DNA of 64,000 nucleotides, taken from assembly GCA_025024175.1 (NCBI GenBank), contig QCXZ01000003.1:61770023-61834022 (forward strand), written 5' to 3'. Below are positions 21,180 to 33,129 of this stretch, piece after piece. A model generated the notes under the pieces. It ran no database searches. It was not told the origin of the DNA and was given only the letters and a program-made list of their open reading frames with translations. Each line of letters begins with the position of its first letter. Positions within the stretch are counted from its first letter, which is position 1. Made by a program: the position numbers and the translations under genes. This DNA comes from Rhyzopertha dominica (taxonomy: Eukaryota > Arthropoda > Insecta > Coleoptera > Bostrichidae).

Positions 21180-22250
21180 TTAAACCTACTTTATTTAACA
21201 AATTGGCAAAGCGCTTTCAGCTAATATGTAAAAGCTATCATCAGTGCCTAATAATCTAAATACAGAAATACAGAAGAATTTATAAAACTGACATAGTCAA
21301 ATCTGAAATAAGCAATCTTGACTTCAAACAAAAAAGTAGCCTGCCTGCCAAAAGCACAAACATGAATTCAATGATCAAATAAAGAATTTAGAATAGGGCA
21401 ATTAAAATTACAAAAATCAGTAAAAATTGTAAAATTACCGTTACCTGTAATTTTGTATATTTCAAGAATTTCGAAAAAAATCTAATTTTGTGGATATGTT
21501 ACAACATCTAAAGAATTTAAATTATTTAAAGAGGCAGTGTGTTTAAATGACAATATATGATTTGCTAACGAATAATTCGAATTAACTATATCAGTATTCT
21601 ATATTTAAATGCATGTCTATGCTGTNCTGTCTGCACCTCAACCAACTGCAGATAGTACTATTTCGCTGTCATTACAGCTCATCAGTGCAGTTTAGGTCTA
21701 GTGTAGACAACACGGCATAGAACTGGTTTTGCTTATATACCAAAGCAATGGTATGATGAAAGTAAGAATTTAGGATGGCAACGCCATCTGTCAGCATTAC
21801 ACTGGCATGATGACAAAACAGCTAGGTGGCTTTGTCATCATGCCAGTGTAATGCTGACAGATGGCATTGCCATCCTAAATTCTTACTTTCAGTATTCTAT
21901 ATTGTTCATATTGTTTTAAATATTCATTGCCTCTAATTTAAAAACATTTTCCGGTTTGACCAATATAAACAGAATTACAATCGTTACAAGAAAAACTATA
22001 AACTCCCGAATGATTCAAAACTAGAATTTTGTCTTTATTGCGAACAAAACGGGAAAACACACTGCCTACCGTAAAAAATCCAACACTTGCTCCATTAGAG
22101 GAAAACAATTTAAATAAACTAAGTGAGACTAGACCAACAAATCTAAGAGGATACCAAATTTTGGCTTCTTCATTGTAAATGGTGTTAAAAGAAAACTTAA
22201 ATTTTGTTAAATATTTAAAGTATAATTTTGTACTACAGGATTTGTAGTTT
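21180..22250 (-). pseudogene. Penelope-like element fragment with GIY-YIG endonuclease
   Basis: Read on the minus strand: KIWYPLRFVGLVSLSLF near 22165, RFVRNKDKILVLNHSGVYSF near 22030, then after a one-base shift CNDCNSVYIGQTGKCF near 21970. The GVY...YIGQTGK pair is the GIY-YIG nuclease signature joined to the RT in Penelope-like elements. The frame is then interrupted by the palindromic element (21606-21888) and resumes as NSNYSLANHILSFKHTASLN near 21570. The same protein text, with changes, is present at 51.1-51.5 kb. It is a 5'-truncated, frameshifted copy. Confidence 0.75.
21591..21903. repeat. Palindromic short mobile element, copy 2, with 15-bp target duplication
   Basis: The insert (21606-21888) is flanked by exact copies of TCAGTATTCTATATT (21591-21605 and 21889-21903). 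Its order is A-B-B'. The arms 21758-21817 and 21831-21890 are inverted copies over 60 bp with a single mismatch and a 13-bp loop, so the single strand would fold into a long hairpin. It interrupts a Penelope-like nuclease frame, which fixes its borders. It lacks the A' and C parts of the copy at 5.1-5.6 kb. One undetermined base occurs at 21626. Confidence 0.8.
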
Positions 22251-22257
22251 TCTTTAA

Positions 22258-23174
22258 GAGGGGCGTTTACCTAGAGCGAATCGGGTCATTTTAAGCACCT
22301 ACCGTTTTACATTTTACCGAGTTATTCGAAACCTTTTCGAAGTGAAGTTTCGACATGGTCATGAGAAAAGATGTTGCTACAACGTGGAGTTCGAGTTTTT
22401 TCTGAATTTGGTACGGTAATGTAAATATTAGTTGTTATATTTTGCTTAAAAATGCGTATTTTTGGCGAGCTATTTCTCGAAAACTAAGGCACATAAACGA
22501 AAAATTCGAACTCCACGTTGTAGCTACATATTTCTTTGTACACTACCATAAACATGAGCACGATAAATGAGTAAAAACATTTAAAAAATCTTAAACCGCA
22601 AACCCTTTCGCACCAGTCCGTCACGAGAGCGAAATGCGAATGCCCATCCCCACCAGGTCCGTCGCGTGGTATCCAGTGAACAGTGAGGCTTAGATACGAA
22701 CCTGTCGGGAATGATCGAGCGGATATGATCTATACCGTATGACTGGATTTCTAAGATTGTATGTCTAAATACACGTGACAAGTTTAATGTTAAAAGCTCT
22801 TTCACATTAATTTACTGTCTGCCAAAGCAATGGTGAGGCGGAAGGAAAATTATTATAGAAGTTCCTCCAGAAATCATAGTCGACATGCAGTTAGAATGAA
22901 CTGTTATATAGTTCATATTTACAGAAATAAATGGGTTATTCCATATTTTGAATAACCTGGTATAATATCATAGTAAGTTACTAATATCATGCTTACTTTT
23001 TTAAGCACACCCTACAGTCAGCAGTTTTCCGAATATTAGTTTAGCCCGTTTGTTGCTCGTACGATCTTTGCGTGATGTCAACCTATCGGCTACCCTCTTA
23101 CGTCCCATGTCCCGCTGGTAATATGGGTTGCATAGTTTACATTTCTGCCCGATCGCTCCAAGTAAATGCCCCTC
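22258..23174 (+). mobile_element. TTAA-flanked non-autonomous DNA transposon, copy 1
   Basis: 917 bp bounded by TTAA on both sides (22254-22257 and 23175-23178), with termini GAGGGGCGTTTACCTAGAGCG and CGCTCCAAGTAAATGCCCCTC that are imperfect inverted repeats. The TTAA target fits piggyBac-like or other TTAA-specific elements. Inside, GCTACAACGTGGAGTTCGA near 22376 and its inverted copy near 22505 form a subterminal hairpin. No transposase is encoded. A 918-bp copy lies in reverse at 25616-26533. Confidence 0.85.
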
Positions 23175-23244
23175 TTAATCAAAAGCCTAAATTATTTCAT
23201 TTTTGTTTAAAACTAACTTCAAAAATTATAGAGCTCTCATACAA

Positions 23245-23760
23245 GCTTTCATTCCCCATTTCGCCCTTAAGGGTGTAATTTTCAAAAACTATGGAACACA
23301 TATCTATTGTATGATAATATTTTGTCAAAAATTTGTTTGAACTTGTGTCAGGCAAATGTTAAGGTTCCTCGTCCTTGACAAAGATTACAGGTGTAATCGA
23401 AGCGTCAGACTTATAACTTTTTGTCAGTGTTTTCAAGAGACAGCGATCTATCCGACAAAATATTATCATATATTACGGACGCTGAAAGCATTCACCCGCG
23501 TACGTATCTATTGTTTTCTAATCCAAAGTCTAAATAACAAGGTTGCACACTTTTAACTTCAAAAACGGCAAAACTCAGATACAAACTTACATTCCCCGTT
23601 TCACCCCCTTAAGGGTGGAATTTTGAAGAACGCTGGTAGGGTTTTTATTTATTGCTGATCAAAACCCTGAAAATAATGCTTCTAGCTTCACAAAAATGAT
23701 TGCATACAAACTTTTATCCCCTATTTCACCACCTTAGGGGTAGGATTTCAAAAAATACTT
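23245..23760. repeat. Three spaced copies of a CACCCCTTAAGGGTG-centred motif
   Basis: Similar segments of about 40 bp at 23251, 23591 and 23716 share CATTCCCC/TTTC, then C-rich CCTTAAGGGTG and AATTTTxAA. They are spaced irregularly, so this is a decayed dispersed repeat, not a tidy tandem array. Its origin is unknown. Confidence 0.5.
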
Positions 23761-24390
23761 ATTGGGGGGTCGGCGTAAATCAGTAGGTCAGTCAGGACGG
23801 ATTATTTTATAAGCAAAGGATTACCTACCGTTTTTTTAAAATTTTTTCATTAAAATTCTCCAAATTCTAAAATCTGAAACAATTCACAGCATTACATCTC
23901 TAACTGGCTACTGTGTAGTAAGAAAAACTACCATGGTACACAAAAACTTTTTTTGGGTTAAGATTGGTCGTTATTTTTTTTTTAAATCATACATGCTGTT
24001 AGCAATTTATAGCAGTTATATGTTTTTTTTCAGAATTGTTCTTATTATAAAATCCTATAAAAATAAAATCAGTAATGCACGTTTCCCCCTATAACTCATG
24101 CAATATGGCGGTTAACAGTTTGAAATTTTGGGAAAATTGTTTTTTGATCGTACGTTATTTATAAATATGTGGTGGGAGTAAAAGCTATTATTATCAAAAC
24201 TGTAGAAAAAAAATTCTGCTAGTTTTTTTGTCTAAATGCATTCTGATTTACATGCTGCAGGTAAAAGCAAAAATAATATTTATTGTCGTTGCATAGAGAC
24301 GTTGTGCGTGAGATATCGCCCTATTTTCTTTCTAATCTTCACCCTCATGGATAAAGCTCAATTTTGAATGATTGTACGAGGTGAAATGGT

Positions 24391-24417
24391 CTGACCTGAC
24401 CTGACCTGACCTGACCT
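24391..24417 (-). repeat. Short (TCAGG)n run
   Basis: CTGAC is repeated five times plus two bases (27 bp). On the minus strand this is TCAGG in tandem, the telomere unit of Tribolium and many other beetles. At only 5.4 units it may be chance. Confidence 0.6.
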
Positions 24418-25611
24418 TAGATTCGGTGCTTTCCAATGTTCAGTGTAAAATCACCTAATGTAAGGCATTGGACAACGCAAATTTATGCCGTTACAATTTC
24501 AAAAAATCTAATTACCCACATATTTTATCTATCATCAATTGCTTTCAACGGATTGGTATTTCTTGGATGTTATCGAGAATGTCAATGCACTCTGTTTTGA
24601 ATTTTGTGTTGTATTCAAAATTTGATGTTACCGTTCCTAAGGTCTGTGTCAAACAATGCCGGAATAATAAATTACTTGATGTTATAAAACATGTTTAAAA
24701 AACTGAAGAAATATAAAACCACACTAAAAAGAAAACGCACATAAAATTCGAGATTATCGATTCAAGATCGAAATCAAGAACTAATATCACGTCTTTTCGA
24801 GATCAAGGATATCAAAATTTCGTCTCCTCAAACAGGTGTCTAGAACGTCTTTTTTGTCTAACGATCTCGCGACTGTAGAAAAGAATACTTATCTAGGCCA
24901 CCAATCAGGGTAGACCATTTCTTGTCATAAAGCAATTTTGTGCGTTATCTCTCAGGCAATCTGGTTGAGTGCTGCACAACGTATCATGCTTCATCAAAAA
25001 TATAATTACAGTGACAGTGACTAACATCTGTGCTTTTGAGTTGCTTTCAAACTGAAACTAGATTGTACGTGGCAATACAGCGCAAGTAAAATTAAAGAGA
25101 GTCGACCACATCAGTGCCACTGCTGTTTTCTTGTCATAAGTGTCCTCAGAAATTCTTTTAGCTAAATTAAAATTAAAAATATTATACATGTCGAACTTAA
25201 ACTTTACAGTTTTGTATACAATAACCTAACCTGACTTTAAACTCTTTTTTTTATAAAAGAACCAGCGAACTAATTTAAGAGCTTTCCACGTTAACTTTAG
25301 AGGGTGCCTGCGAATATCCTGCTCCCTAATAATTTCATAAATCCAAAGAGAGAGGTGCTTTTGTTAAGACAAAGGTTTCCATTGTTCTGAGTTAAAGGCT
25401 TAATATTACTCTAGCAGATTCCCTCCAGGTTTCGTGTAAGTCAGACTTTGAATGGAGAAGCCTATTTCAGGGTCTATTCAAGTAGATTAACTGTGTTACG
25501 GACTTAATCTTTCTACGCAATAAGGGGCATCCAGGTAAAAAGTTATATTCCTGAAAAATAAGCGGATATATAGATAACGCATGTAACATAAGTTTTGGGA
25601 CGAAAATCAAA
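24418..25611. other. Unassigned sequence between the inverted TTAA elements
   Basis: AT-rich, with only short ORFs of no recognised family. It is framed by two TTAA element copies in opposite orientation. Confidence 0.4.
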
Positions 25612-25615
25612 TTAA

Positions 25616-26533
25616 GAGGGGCATTTACTTGGAGCGATCGGGCAGAAATGTAAATTATGCAACCCATATTACCAGCGGGACATGGGACGTAAGAGGGTAG
25701 CCGATAGGTAGACATCGTGCAAAGATCGTACGAGCAACAGACGGGCTAAACTAATATTCGGAAAATTGCTGACTGTAGGGTGTGCATAAAAAAGTAAGCA
25801 TGATATTAGTAACTTTCTATGATATTATACCAGGTTATTCAAAATATGGAATAACCCATTTATTTCTGTAAATATGAACTATATAACAATTTCATTCTAA
25901 CTGCATGATTTCTGTAGGAACTTTTATAACAATTTTCCTCCCGCCTCCCCATTGCTTCGGCAGACAGTAAATTAATGTGAAATAGCTTTTAACATTAAAC
26001 TTGTCCCGTGTAATTACTAATTAGACATACAATCTTAGAAATCCAGTCATATCGGAATAGATCGTATACCGCTCGATCATTCCCGACAGGATTGTATCTT
26101 AGCCTCGCTGTTCAGTGGATACCACGCGACGGACCTGGTGGGGATGGGCATTCGTATTCTGCTCTCGTGACGGACTCGTGCGAAAGGGTTTGCGGTTTTA
26201 GATTTTTTGAATGTTTTTACTCAATTATCGTGCTCATGTTTTTGGTAGTGTACAAAGAAATATGTAGCTACAACGTGGAGTTCGAATTTTTCGTTTATGT
26301 GCCTTAGTTTTCGAGAAATAGCTCGCCAAAAATACGCATTTTTAAGCAAAATATAACAACAAATATTTACATTACTGTACCAAATTCAGAAAAAACTCGA
26401 ACTCTACGTTGTAGCTACATCTTTTGTCATTGCCATGTCGAAATTTCACTTCGAAAAAGTTTCGAATAACTCGGTAAAATGTAAAACGGTAGGTGCTTAA
26501 AATGACCCGATTCGCTCTAGGTAAACGCCCCTC
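25616..26533 (-). mobile_element. TTAA-flanked non-autonomous DNA transposon, copy 2
   Basis: 918 bp bounded by TTAA (25612-25615 and 26534-26537), in reverse orientation to the copy at 22258-23174 and alignable over the full length with scattered substitutions. The same subterminal hairpin (near 26265 and 26400) is kept. Its ORFs are not conserved in frame between copies, so it is non-coding. Confidence 0.85.
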
Positions 26534-26595
26534 TTAACACAATTTGTTCAAAATTTCAACTTTACTTAAATTATGTAAACGATTAAGGATAAACA

Positions 26596-27568
26596 TCATT
26601 TCTTAACAATAAAAATATTTTCTAATGCAGCTAGCGGCTCATGGTCTTCAGTCCACCGTATTTTTGTTCGCAAGTGTCTCATAAGTGATTGGATGGTAGC
26701 AACATCGATTTCCCGAATCTTTTGGAAAATTCTCCTTCTCAATTGTTCTTCATTTTCTGCCTCCCGTGCATTATCATAAACTTTTCTGCTTAATAAGGCC
26801 CAAAACAAATGGGATGTTATTGGTTTCCAACCAATCTCTAGTTTGCCTGGCATAGAGACAAGATGCTAGATCAGTCCAGAACATGATTTCATTATTATTG
26901 TGATGATCGTGTATAAAGCTTAACAATTTAGCCATACATCTTTGCATATAAAGACCGGCAGTGATGGCTTCTCTTCTAACATGTCCTGCATATGGCTGCG
27001 AAGCACCTGCCGATGAAATGGCGCATCATACCAGAATTTTGTCTTCAAATTTGGCTTTTCTTTTAAATTTGACATTATCCGGAGCAGCATGGACTCCATC
27101 ATTCCCCTTTATCTCAGAGTTTGATAATGTAAAATATTTTTCATCGACCAAAATAATGCACCGTGGAATTCGTTGCAACTACACGGGTGTATATTTTGGG
27201 CATTTTCTTTTTTCTTTTTAATAACATTCCAGTTCGCTTAATTTCCCGATGTATGTACAGTCATGTGTGAAACTCCATAGCGCCTTGCTAGTCTTCGTAT
27301 AGATGCACCAACTTTTTCTTTTGCACTTTCTCTCAATCTATGTGCTCTGATATGAGACAAAAGGCGAGGCCTTCCGCTTTTTGGCAGGTTTACTCAAGGT
27401 ATTCCTTCCCCTTCCTTCTTTAATTGTTGGGCAAATAGTTGCACCGGAAATATTTCGTCCTTGAAATATGTTTACAATATCCGCGTTCGGCAATTGGCCA
27501 ACTAAATTATAGATACTTTTTCGGATTTCGATTATATACGCCATGTCAGAAGAGTTTTTCGATGACAT
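26596..27568 (-). pseudogene. Tc1-like transposase, frameshifted
   Basis: On the minus strand the N-terminal part reads EIRKSIYNLVGQLPNADIVN, then FQGRNISGATICPTIKEG, a paired-like HTH. The middle has FWYDAPFHRQVL near 27030 and an FWTDLASC-type stretch near 26880. The C-terminal part ends FWALLSRKVYD, QLRRRIFQKIREIDVATIQS, as in insect Tc1-superfamily transposases (RPIENFW region). Multiple frameshifts break it. It begins about 60 bp from the TTAA element. No terminal repeats were identified. Confidence 0.7.
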
Positions 27569-30500
27569 CTGTCAATATTTATGATTACAAGCTTTACTCA
27601 AACAAATGCCAGGCAATGGTAACTAGACTCAATGTTTTGGAAATGATGAAAATTAGCTAAGCAGCTATTTGTCTGCAAACTTATGTTACATACGTTGATA
27701 CTATACCACCGCGTTGTTAACCTATTTGTGTCATGAGCGACCTATCCAAATCACTTTTGTGGTTATAAATTATTTTTATTATGAACATTCGACAACATTT
27801 TTATAATTTTTCACTTTAAATGAGTCAGGTCAGCTTTTTTTGTTTAAAATATATACTGACACTTCACCGAGTTGAGATAATCCTCGGAAAATTATTGGAA
27901 ATGCAGGTTACTCAACAAGCCGTTTTTTATCTAAAGAAAAGTTGCTGGTGAAACAAATAATGAGTTTATTACAAATTAGTCTTTACCGAAGTCCTAGCAC
28001 TCTAAATTTTCGATGTCTTCTGGAGCCTAATTGGTTGTGGCTTTTAGATGAAGGTTTTGGTATAATGCGTAATAATGTGCGGGTTAATATTTTGTTGTCG
28101 ATAGGTAACGGATTATTATAAAAATGAGGTGAAAATTTGTTGGCATTCTGATTTTGGCGTTTGATTCATCTTTTAAGTTCAACTTGAAATCGTCCAACCT
28201 TGTAAAATCGAAGGTTTTATTATATTCATCCAAATTTAGCGCAATTTGTTTTATATTTTTTCCTAAGATCAAAAACACTGTTTCATAGCCAGCAGTTTCT
28301 AGTACACGAAAAAAATGTCTAATTGTTCAAATATCGATATTAAAGCAAATGGCTTTATGTCTTCATTTATAATGTAGTTGAAGTCGCGAAAATAAGTACA
28401 AGCATGTATCGTGCTGCCGATAATTTATATATGCAAAAATAATTGTAAAGAACATTATGTATTTATTAATATTTGGCATGTAAACATCACAATTTTCGCC
28501 AGTTAGTTGACTCGTTTCACTACTGGGGGCGCTGACGGAAGACAACCGTGGGACAAGCCCAGATCTCAGATGTGCAGGGTTGAGGGTGTTAAGTCGACTC
28601 AATTTTATTGCGGTGATAATCTTCTAATGATTGTTGTGACAGAAGTCCAAAAACTCCAAACATTGCATTTTTTGTTAGAGAATTGCTCTTTATATTTTAA
28701 GAATGATCAATACTGCTGCTACTACCTCAAATATGATTTTTTATTATAATTTATAAAGTTTCACATTTGTGAGCTTTTAGTTTTCACGTTGGATCTCACG
28801 TTATTTGATAATAACTCAAAAAAATGTTGGCGTCGCTTAGTGTAAAAAAATGCAAAAATACTAAAACAATACAATTAAAAGCTGCGTGCAAGGTGTGCTT
28901 TGTTTTATTTTCACATATTAATATTAAAATGAATAAAAAATAATACAGTTGTTCAAAAGGCATGTTTTGGAGCAGAAGAGGAAAACACTTTGAGAATTAG
29001 TTGCAACGAATGCAAAATTATATTGAACTTAGTGGAGAATATTTTAAACACAAGACAGTTTTCACATATAAAATTTAGATTTATGTTTTGTACTATTAAA
29101 ATATAAATTGCAACCTTCGTACTGGTATGGTAACGAACGATTCAATAAATTTCCATTCAAGCTTGGCTGGGGAATAAAAAGTCAGGTTTGTGATTACATC
29201 TTACTTTATAATACAAAAAAAATGTAGTAGTTATAGTAAAAAACACGCAAATTTACTTTTATTTTAAATAAAAATCTCTCAAAGGTAAATTTCTCGCCGA
29301 TCAGTTCCGGAAGCAATGCGTCAAAATAAAACTGTTGAAGTTTTTCTACCATTTGCTGACAAAATACTTCATCTTTTTCAATAACTTCTATGTGTATTAC
29401 TCTTCTTGTCTAGAATACAAAAATCGTTTGTTTATATTGTAAATTAACATTTTTCCCTGTATTTGAACATATGTATATTATGCATGTTTCTTTTTCATGC
29501 AGTTGTATTTTTCCGTTTTTATGAGAAGAACCAAGATATAAATTTGTTTTGAAAAAGACAGATTTCAAAACCACGCCAAACACTAACGGGAAAGACACGG
29601 CCTGGTAAAGACAACGATCTTGTATTTATATTTAAAACAACCTCTGACATTGAGAGAAAGTAAGCTAAAATTTCACGTAAAATATGGGCAAACCTAATGC
29701 AAATAATGATTTACGACGATCCATTTATGGCCATTTATGATACTTCAGGTTGGAATGCGGAGTCATAACGCAGGTAAAAAGGGTGAATATCTGATTGCAG
29801 TGTATTTAAATAATCAGAAGCAGATTCCGAATCTGCATTTCGACTAGATGACCCTTAAAATACATTGCAATTGAATATTACTGAGAGTTTTGGGTGCATA
29901 TAACACAAAAAAGCAAAATTTTTAGCTACGACAGCCTTCGTTAGAATTAGAATTACAGATTTATATATTATATACCCATTAATGTGAACTGACCATATCA
30001 AAGCAACTGAAATAATGCTTGCTTGGGACTAGTTAATTATAATTTTTATACCAAACTAGGCTATTGCGTTAAGTGCACGTCTTTCAGAAGTACTTGCAGT
30101 GCTACAAGTAATTTTCAGTGACTGAAAAAGATTTCCTCGCGGAAACTACGAATACCACGAAGCAGGAATTTAGAAAAGCCGGTGTTTCCCGGCTCATATT
30201 CGTTGTAACTCACACATGTCGAGCGGTTGTTTTATTATTTGAATGGATGTAGAAGAATTTTATTACGTCCCGTCATTCCGCTAGCATGTTGCAGTTCACA
30301 TAAAGGACTGCTGCCCCAGGGGCAAACGCGATTTGGAGTTGCGTTACGAAATGTCTGTGTGCATAACATAGCCATGCCGGACAACAGCGTCGAAAATTAC
30401 TCTGCTCAAATTACAAGGTATGCGAGCCACCTAACACAAAATTGCCATCTGAGTTGCAAGCGGGTGGTGGATGTTGCCTTGTACATGGCTGTGATTTAGA

Positions 30501-31259
30501 ATTTGTAGTAATTTGGAGTAGACTGCATCGATTAAATAAGTCTATAGTCACACTTACATTTTTTTTGTATAGTAAGTGTTGAAATGTGCTTTGATCTATT
30601 CAAAATTCGAACCGAAAGGTCAGGCATCATGTTGCGCGCAAGGATAGATAAAATAATACTTTAACATCAAATGTAGATAAACAAACATATTTTTTGAAAT
30701 TGTATCATCCCTCTTCATTACTAAGTAGTAGAAAACAGTTGTTGGGATTGAGACTAACAAACAGCGTGTATGTTTTGAATAAACTTAGTATCTTTTCTGA
30801 AATACATGTGAAGCTGAAAACAACAATAGTATTGCATTACTGGATATGTTGATTTTAAGAAATAATGATAGGTCTCTCTACAAATTCGTATGAAAAAGCG
30901 TACAGATCCAAAAATTACTGCTATACCCTATACATAAAATAGCAACAACTAACAATTTTTTTACAGATCAGTCAAATTGAGCGTCATCCTATGTTTCATG
31001 CTGAAAAAGTCTTAAGTGAAAGTAATCTTTCAAAAATTTTGATTACGAAGCTCTCTAGCATATTTATAAATAAATTAAACAAATGTCATGACATCACCAA
31101 TTACAATACAGAACACAAGTACGTTTTAAATTTCCATTCATTCTTAAGTTATCTAATAAATCAGAAATTTTTTTAATAATATAGGAGCTCGAATGGGCTT
31201 TTACAATTTGAAATCCACAAAAAACTTGTTTATTAGACAAACAGTCCTGCTATATTACA
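27569..31259. other. Long AT-rich stretch without a recognised gene
   Basis: Nothing coding was identified. A GC-richer piece at about 28500-28600 and another at about 30120-30480 (with a 90-codon ORF of no known family) stand out from the AT-rich surroundings. No repeats shared with other parts of the window were noticed. Confidence 0.4.
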
Positions 31260-31460
31260 AACATAAGCAAAAAAGACAGAACCGTGCTAGCACACCATCA
31301 TTTTCTGAAAGGTCATAATTTTGATTTGAACAACACGACTATTTTAGGCATTATAGAAAGATACTAATCACTGAAATGATAAGCATTAGAAGAGATGACA
31401 AAACCGTTAATAAAAATCAGATACTGGAAATCTTAGTAAGATATATAAAAATTCATTAAA
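31260..31460 (+). pseudogene. Penelope-like element fragment (C-terminal end)
   Basis: Reads DRTVLAHHHFLKGHNFDLNN and TTILGIIERY, then after a frameshift LITEMISIRRDDKTVNKNQI. The LAxHHxxxGHxFDxxNTxIL pattern followed by ExxSIRxxxxTVN is the usual end of the GIY-YIG part of Penelope-like proteins. The rest of the element is not visible nearby. Confidence 0.6.
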
Positions 31461-33129
31461 CACACATTAACATTAATTAATGAAAAAATCAAAACGTGTG
31501 ATCAGTTGAGGTTGATTACGCGAGTTTGGGTGTATGAATGTGCCCCCACCATCTTTCTTGTTACTCAATGTTTGTACTAGTTTGTAGGTAATTAGTGTTG
31601 TCGTTGATTAGTTTCTAGCAAAGAATATCGTTTCTAGTTAACTGTACCTATTTTAACAGTCACTAACATTGTTTTGGTCGCATATTTGATAAAATAGTCA
31701 AAATTAGTAAAAACGTCAGAACGAAAGATTGTTGTTCTAGCCACATCATGGCCGCTCATATCAGTTATCAAAATTATAATGAATTCAACAAATTGCCGTC
31801 ATACAAGGTTTATATGGAATTTCTGAACTGAACTGATGGCTTTGTAAAGATTTTCCAGCAATTTAAGGTTATATTTTTCTGTCAGAGATAAGAAATTGCA
31901 ATAATTATTGGTATAGTAGGCTCGTGGTAATCTATACAATCTACACCCTTACACACTGGAAGCTTTCTGTAGTGCAGCTAACGCTACTACCACTTAGTTT
32001 GTGAATTTTACCATTGCGGAAGGCTAAAAATGTCTTTCACTTCATTATAGTACAATTATTTAACGGACTTACTGTAGCCACAACCTTACAAATATGATAC
32101 ATAACCTAAAAGTTATACGAAACCGTGTCACCCCACAGCTCCGAAATGTGAGCGTTCTGAAACCTTAAAGTTGATTATGATACAAAACACTGCAGAATAT
32201 GTTGAAAATACACACTCGCATACGTTTTCTCATATTAAAATATATAAAATGATTCAAAAAACGACAGATGACAAGTGTAGGTCAAATCAATAGTTGTGTT
32301 ATTTTTCCTGAGAGGCCGCAAATTTCCATAAGCGCCCTGGATGCATGAATTATTTATAAAAACCCTGTATATGTTTACTGGTTTTTGTTTTCACCTTTTG
32401 TCAAATTATTGTGTAAAAATAATTGTTGTCGCTCTATGTAGTGTGTATTTTGTTTGTGCGACCACATGGTCACATTCCATTACAAAGTGTTTCACAGAGT
32501 TTTCTCTACCACTATCTGTTACACTAGTTAATTATGTTCACATACCAATTAAAAGCCCAATCTAATCTAAGTGTAAAGTTTTAGAGGTAAGATTTGTTAT
32601 TTGTAACTTTCTGTTTCATATCAACATTCTTTCGTCATTCTCTTTTGCAGCGTTAAGAAAGAGGCAAAGCTATGTTGCGAAACGTTAGCGTGAATAAAAC
32701 AATTCACCCCTAATTGAGGGTAATTTTGTCTTTTATTACAGTTTTAATTATATCTTGATCTAACACAACCTTTTTTGTGATAATTGAATAGAACTAGAAC
32801 TTGAATTAGAGCTACAATAATTTTTCTCAACCTTTTTTACTGCTATGTTCTCAATATAGATATAACATTCAGCAGATAAAGATTAAACGATTTTTTTTAA
32901 GAAGTAGCTAATACATCTTCTTTCCGTTAACGGGGTAGATTCTTTTCATTTTCGCTAGAAACGGAAACAGCAAAAAATCTTGTCGAATGCATTCGGAACC
33001 ACTTGAATCAAAATAAACAATTATTTGTATCACCTTAGCAACGAGATGCTAATGAAATTATAATAAAACCTGATGCGATTAATAATAATTTTTACATTTT
33101 TAGTAGGGTAGGAGTACCGATTATAGACA
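31461..33129. other. AT-rich non-coding stretch
   Basis: No ORF or repeat of note. It precedes the pogo-like transposase, whose DNA-binding half is absent from this stretch. Confidence 0.45.

Noticed and set aside
5091..21888. Interpreting the palindromic element as a simple TTAA MITE
   Set aside because: Copy 1 has TTAA next to the inner arms (5086-5089 and 5371-5374), but the 21.6-kb copy, whose borders are fixed by the interrupted Penelope-like frame, shows a 15-bp duplication and different outer ends.
21606..21888. Hammerhead ribozyme (retrozyme) within the palindromic element
   Set aside because: ATGATGA and GCGAAA occur, but not the exact CTGATGA core with correctly placed helices, so I do not claim one.
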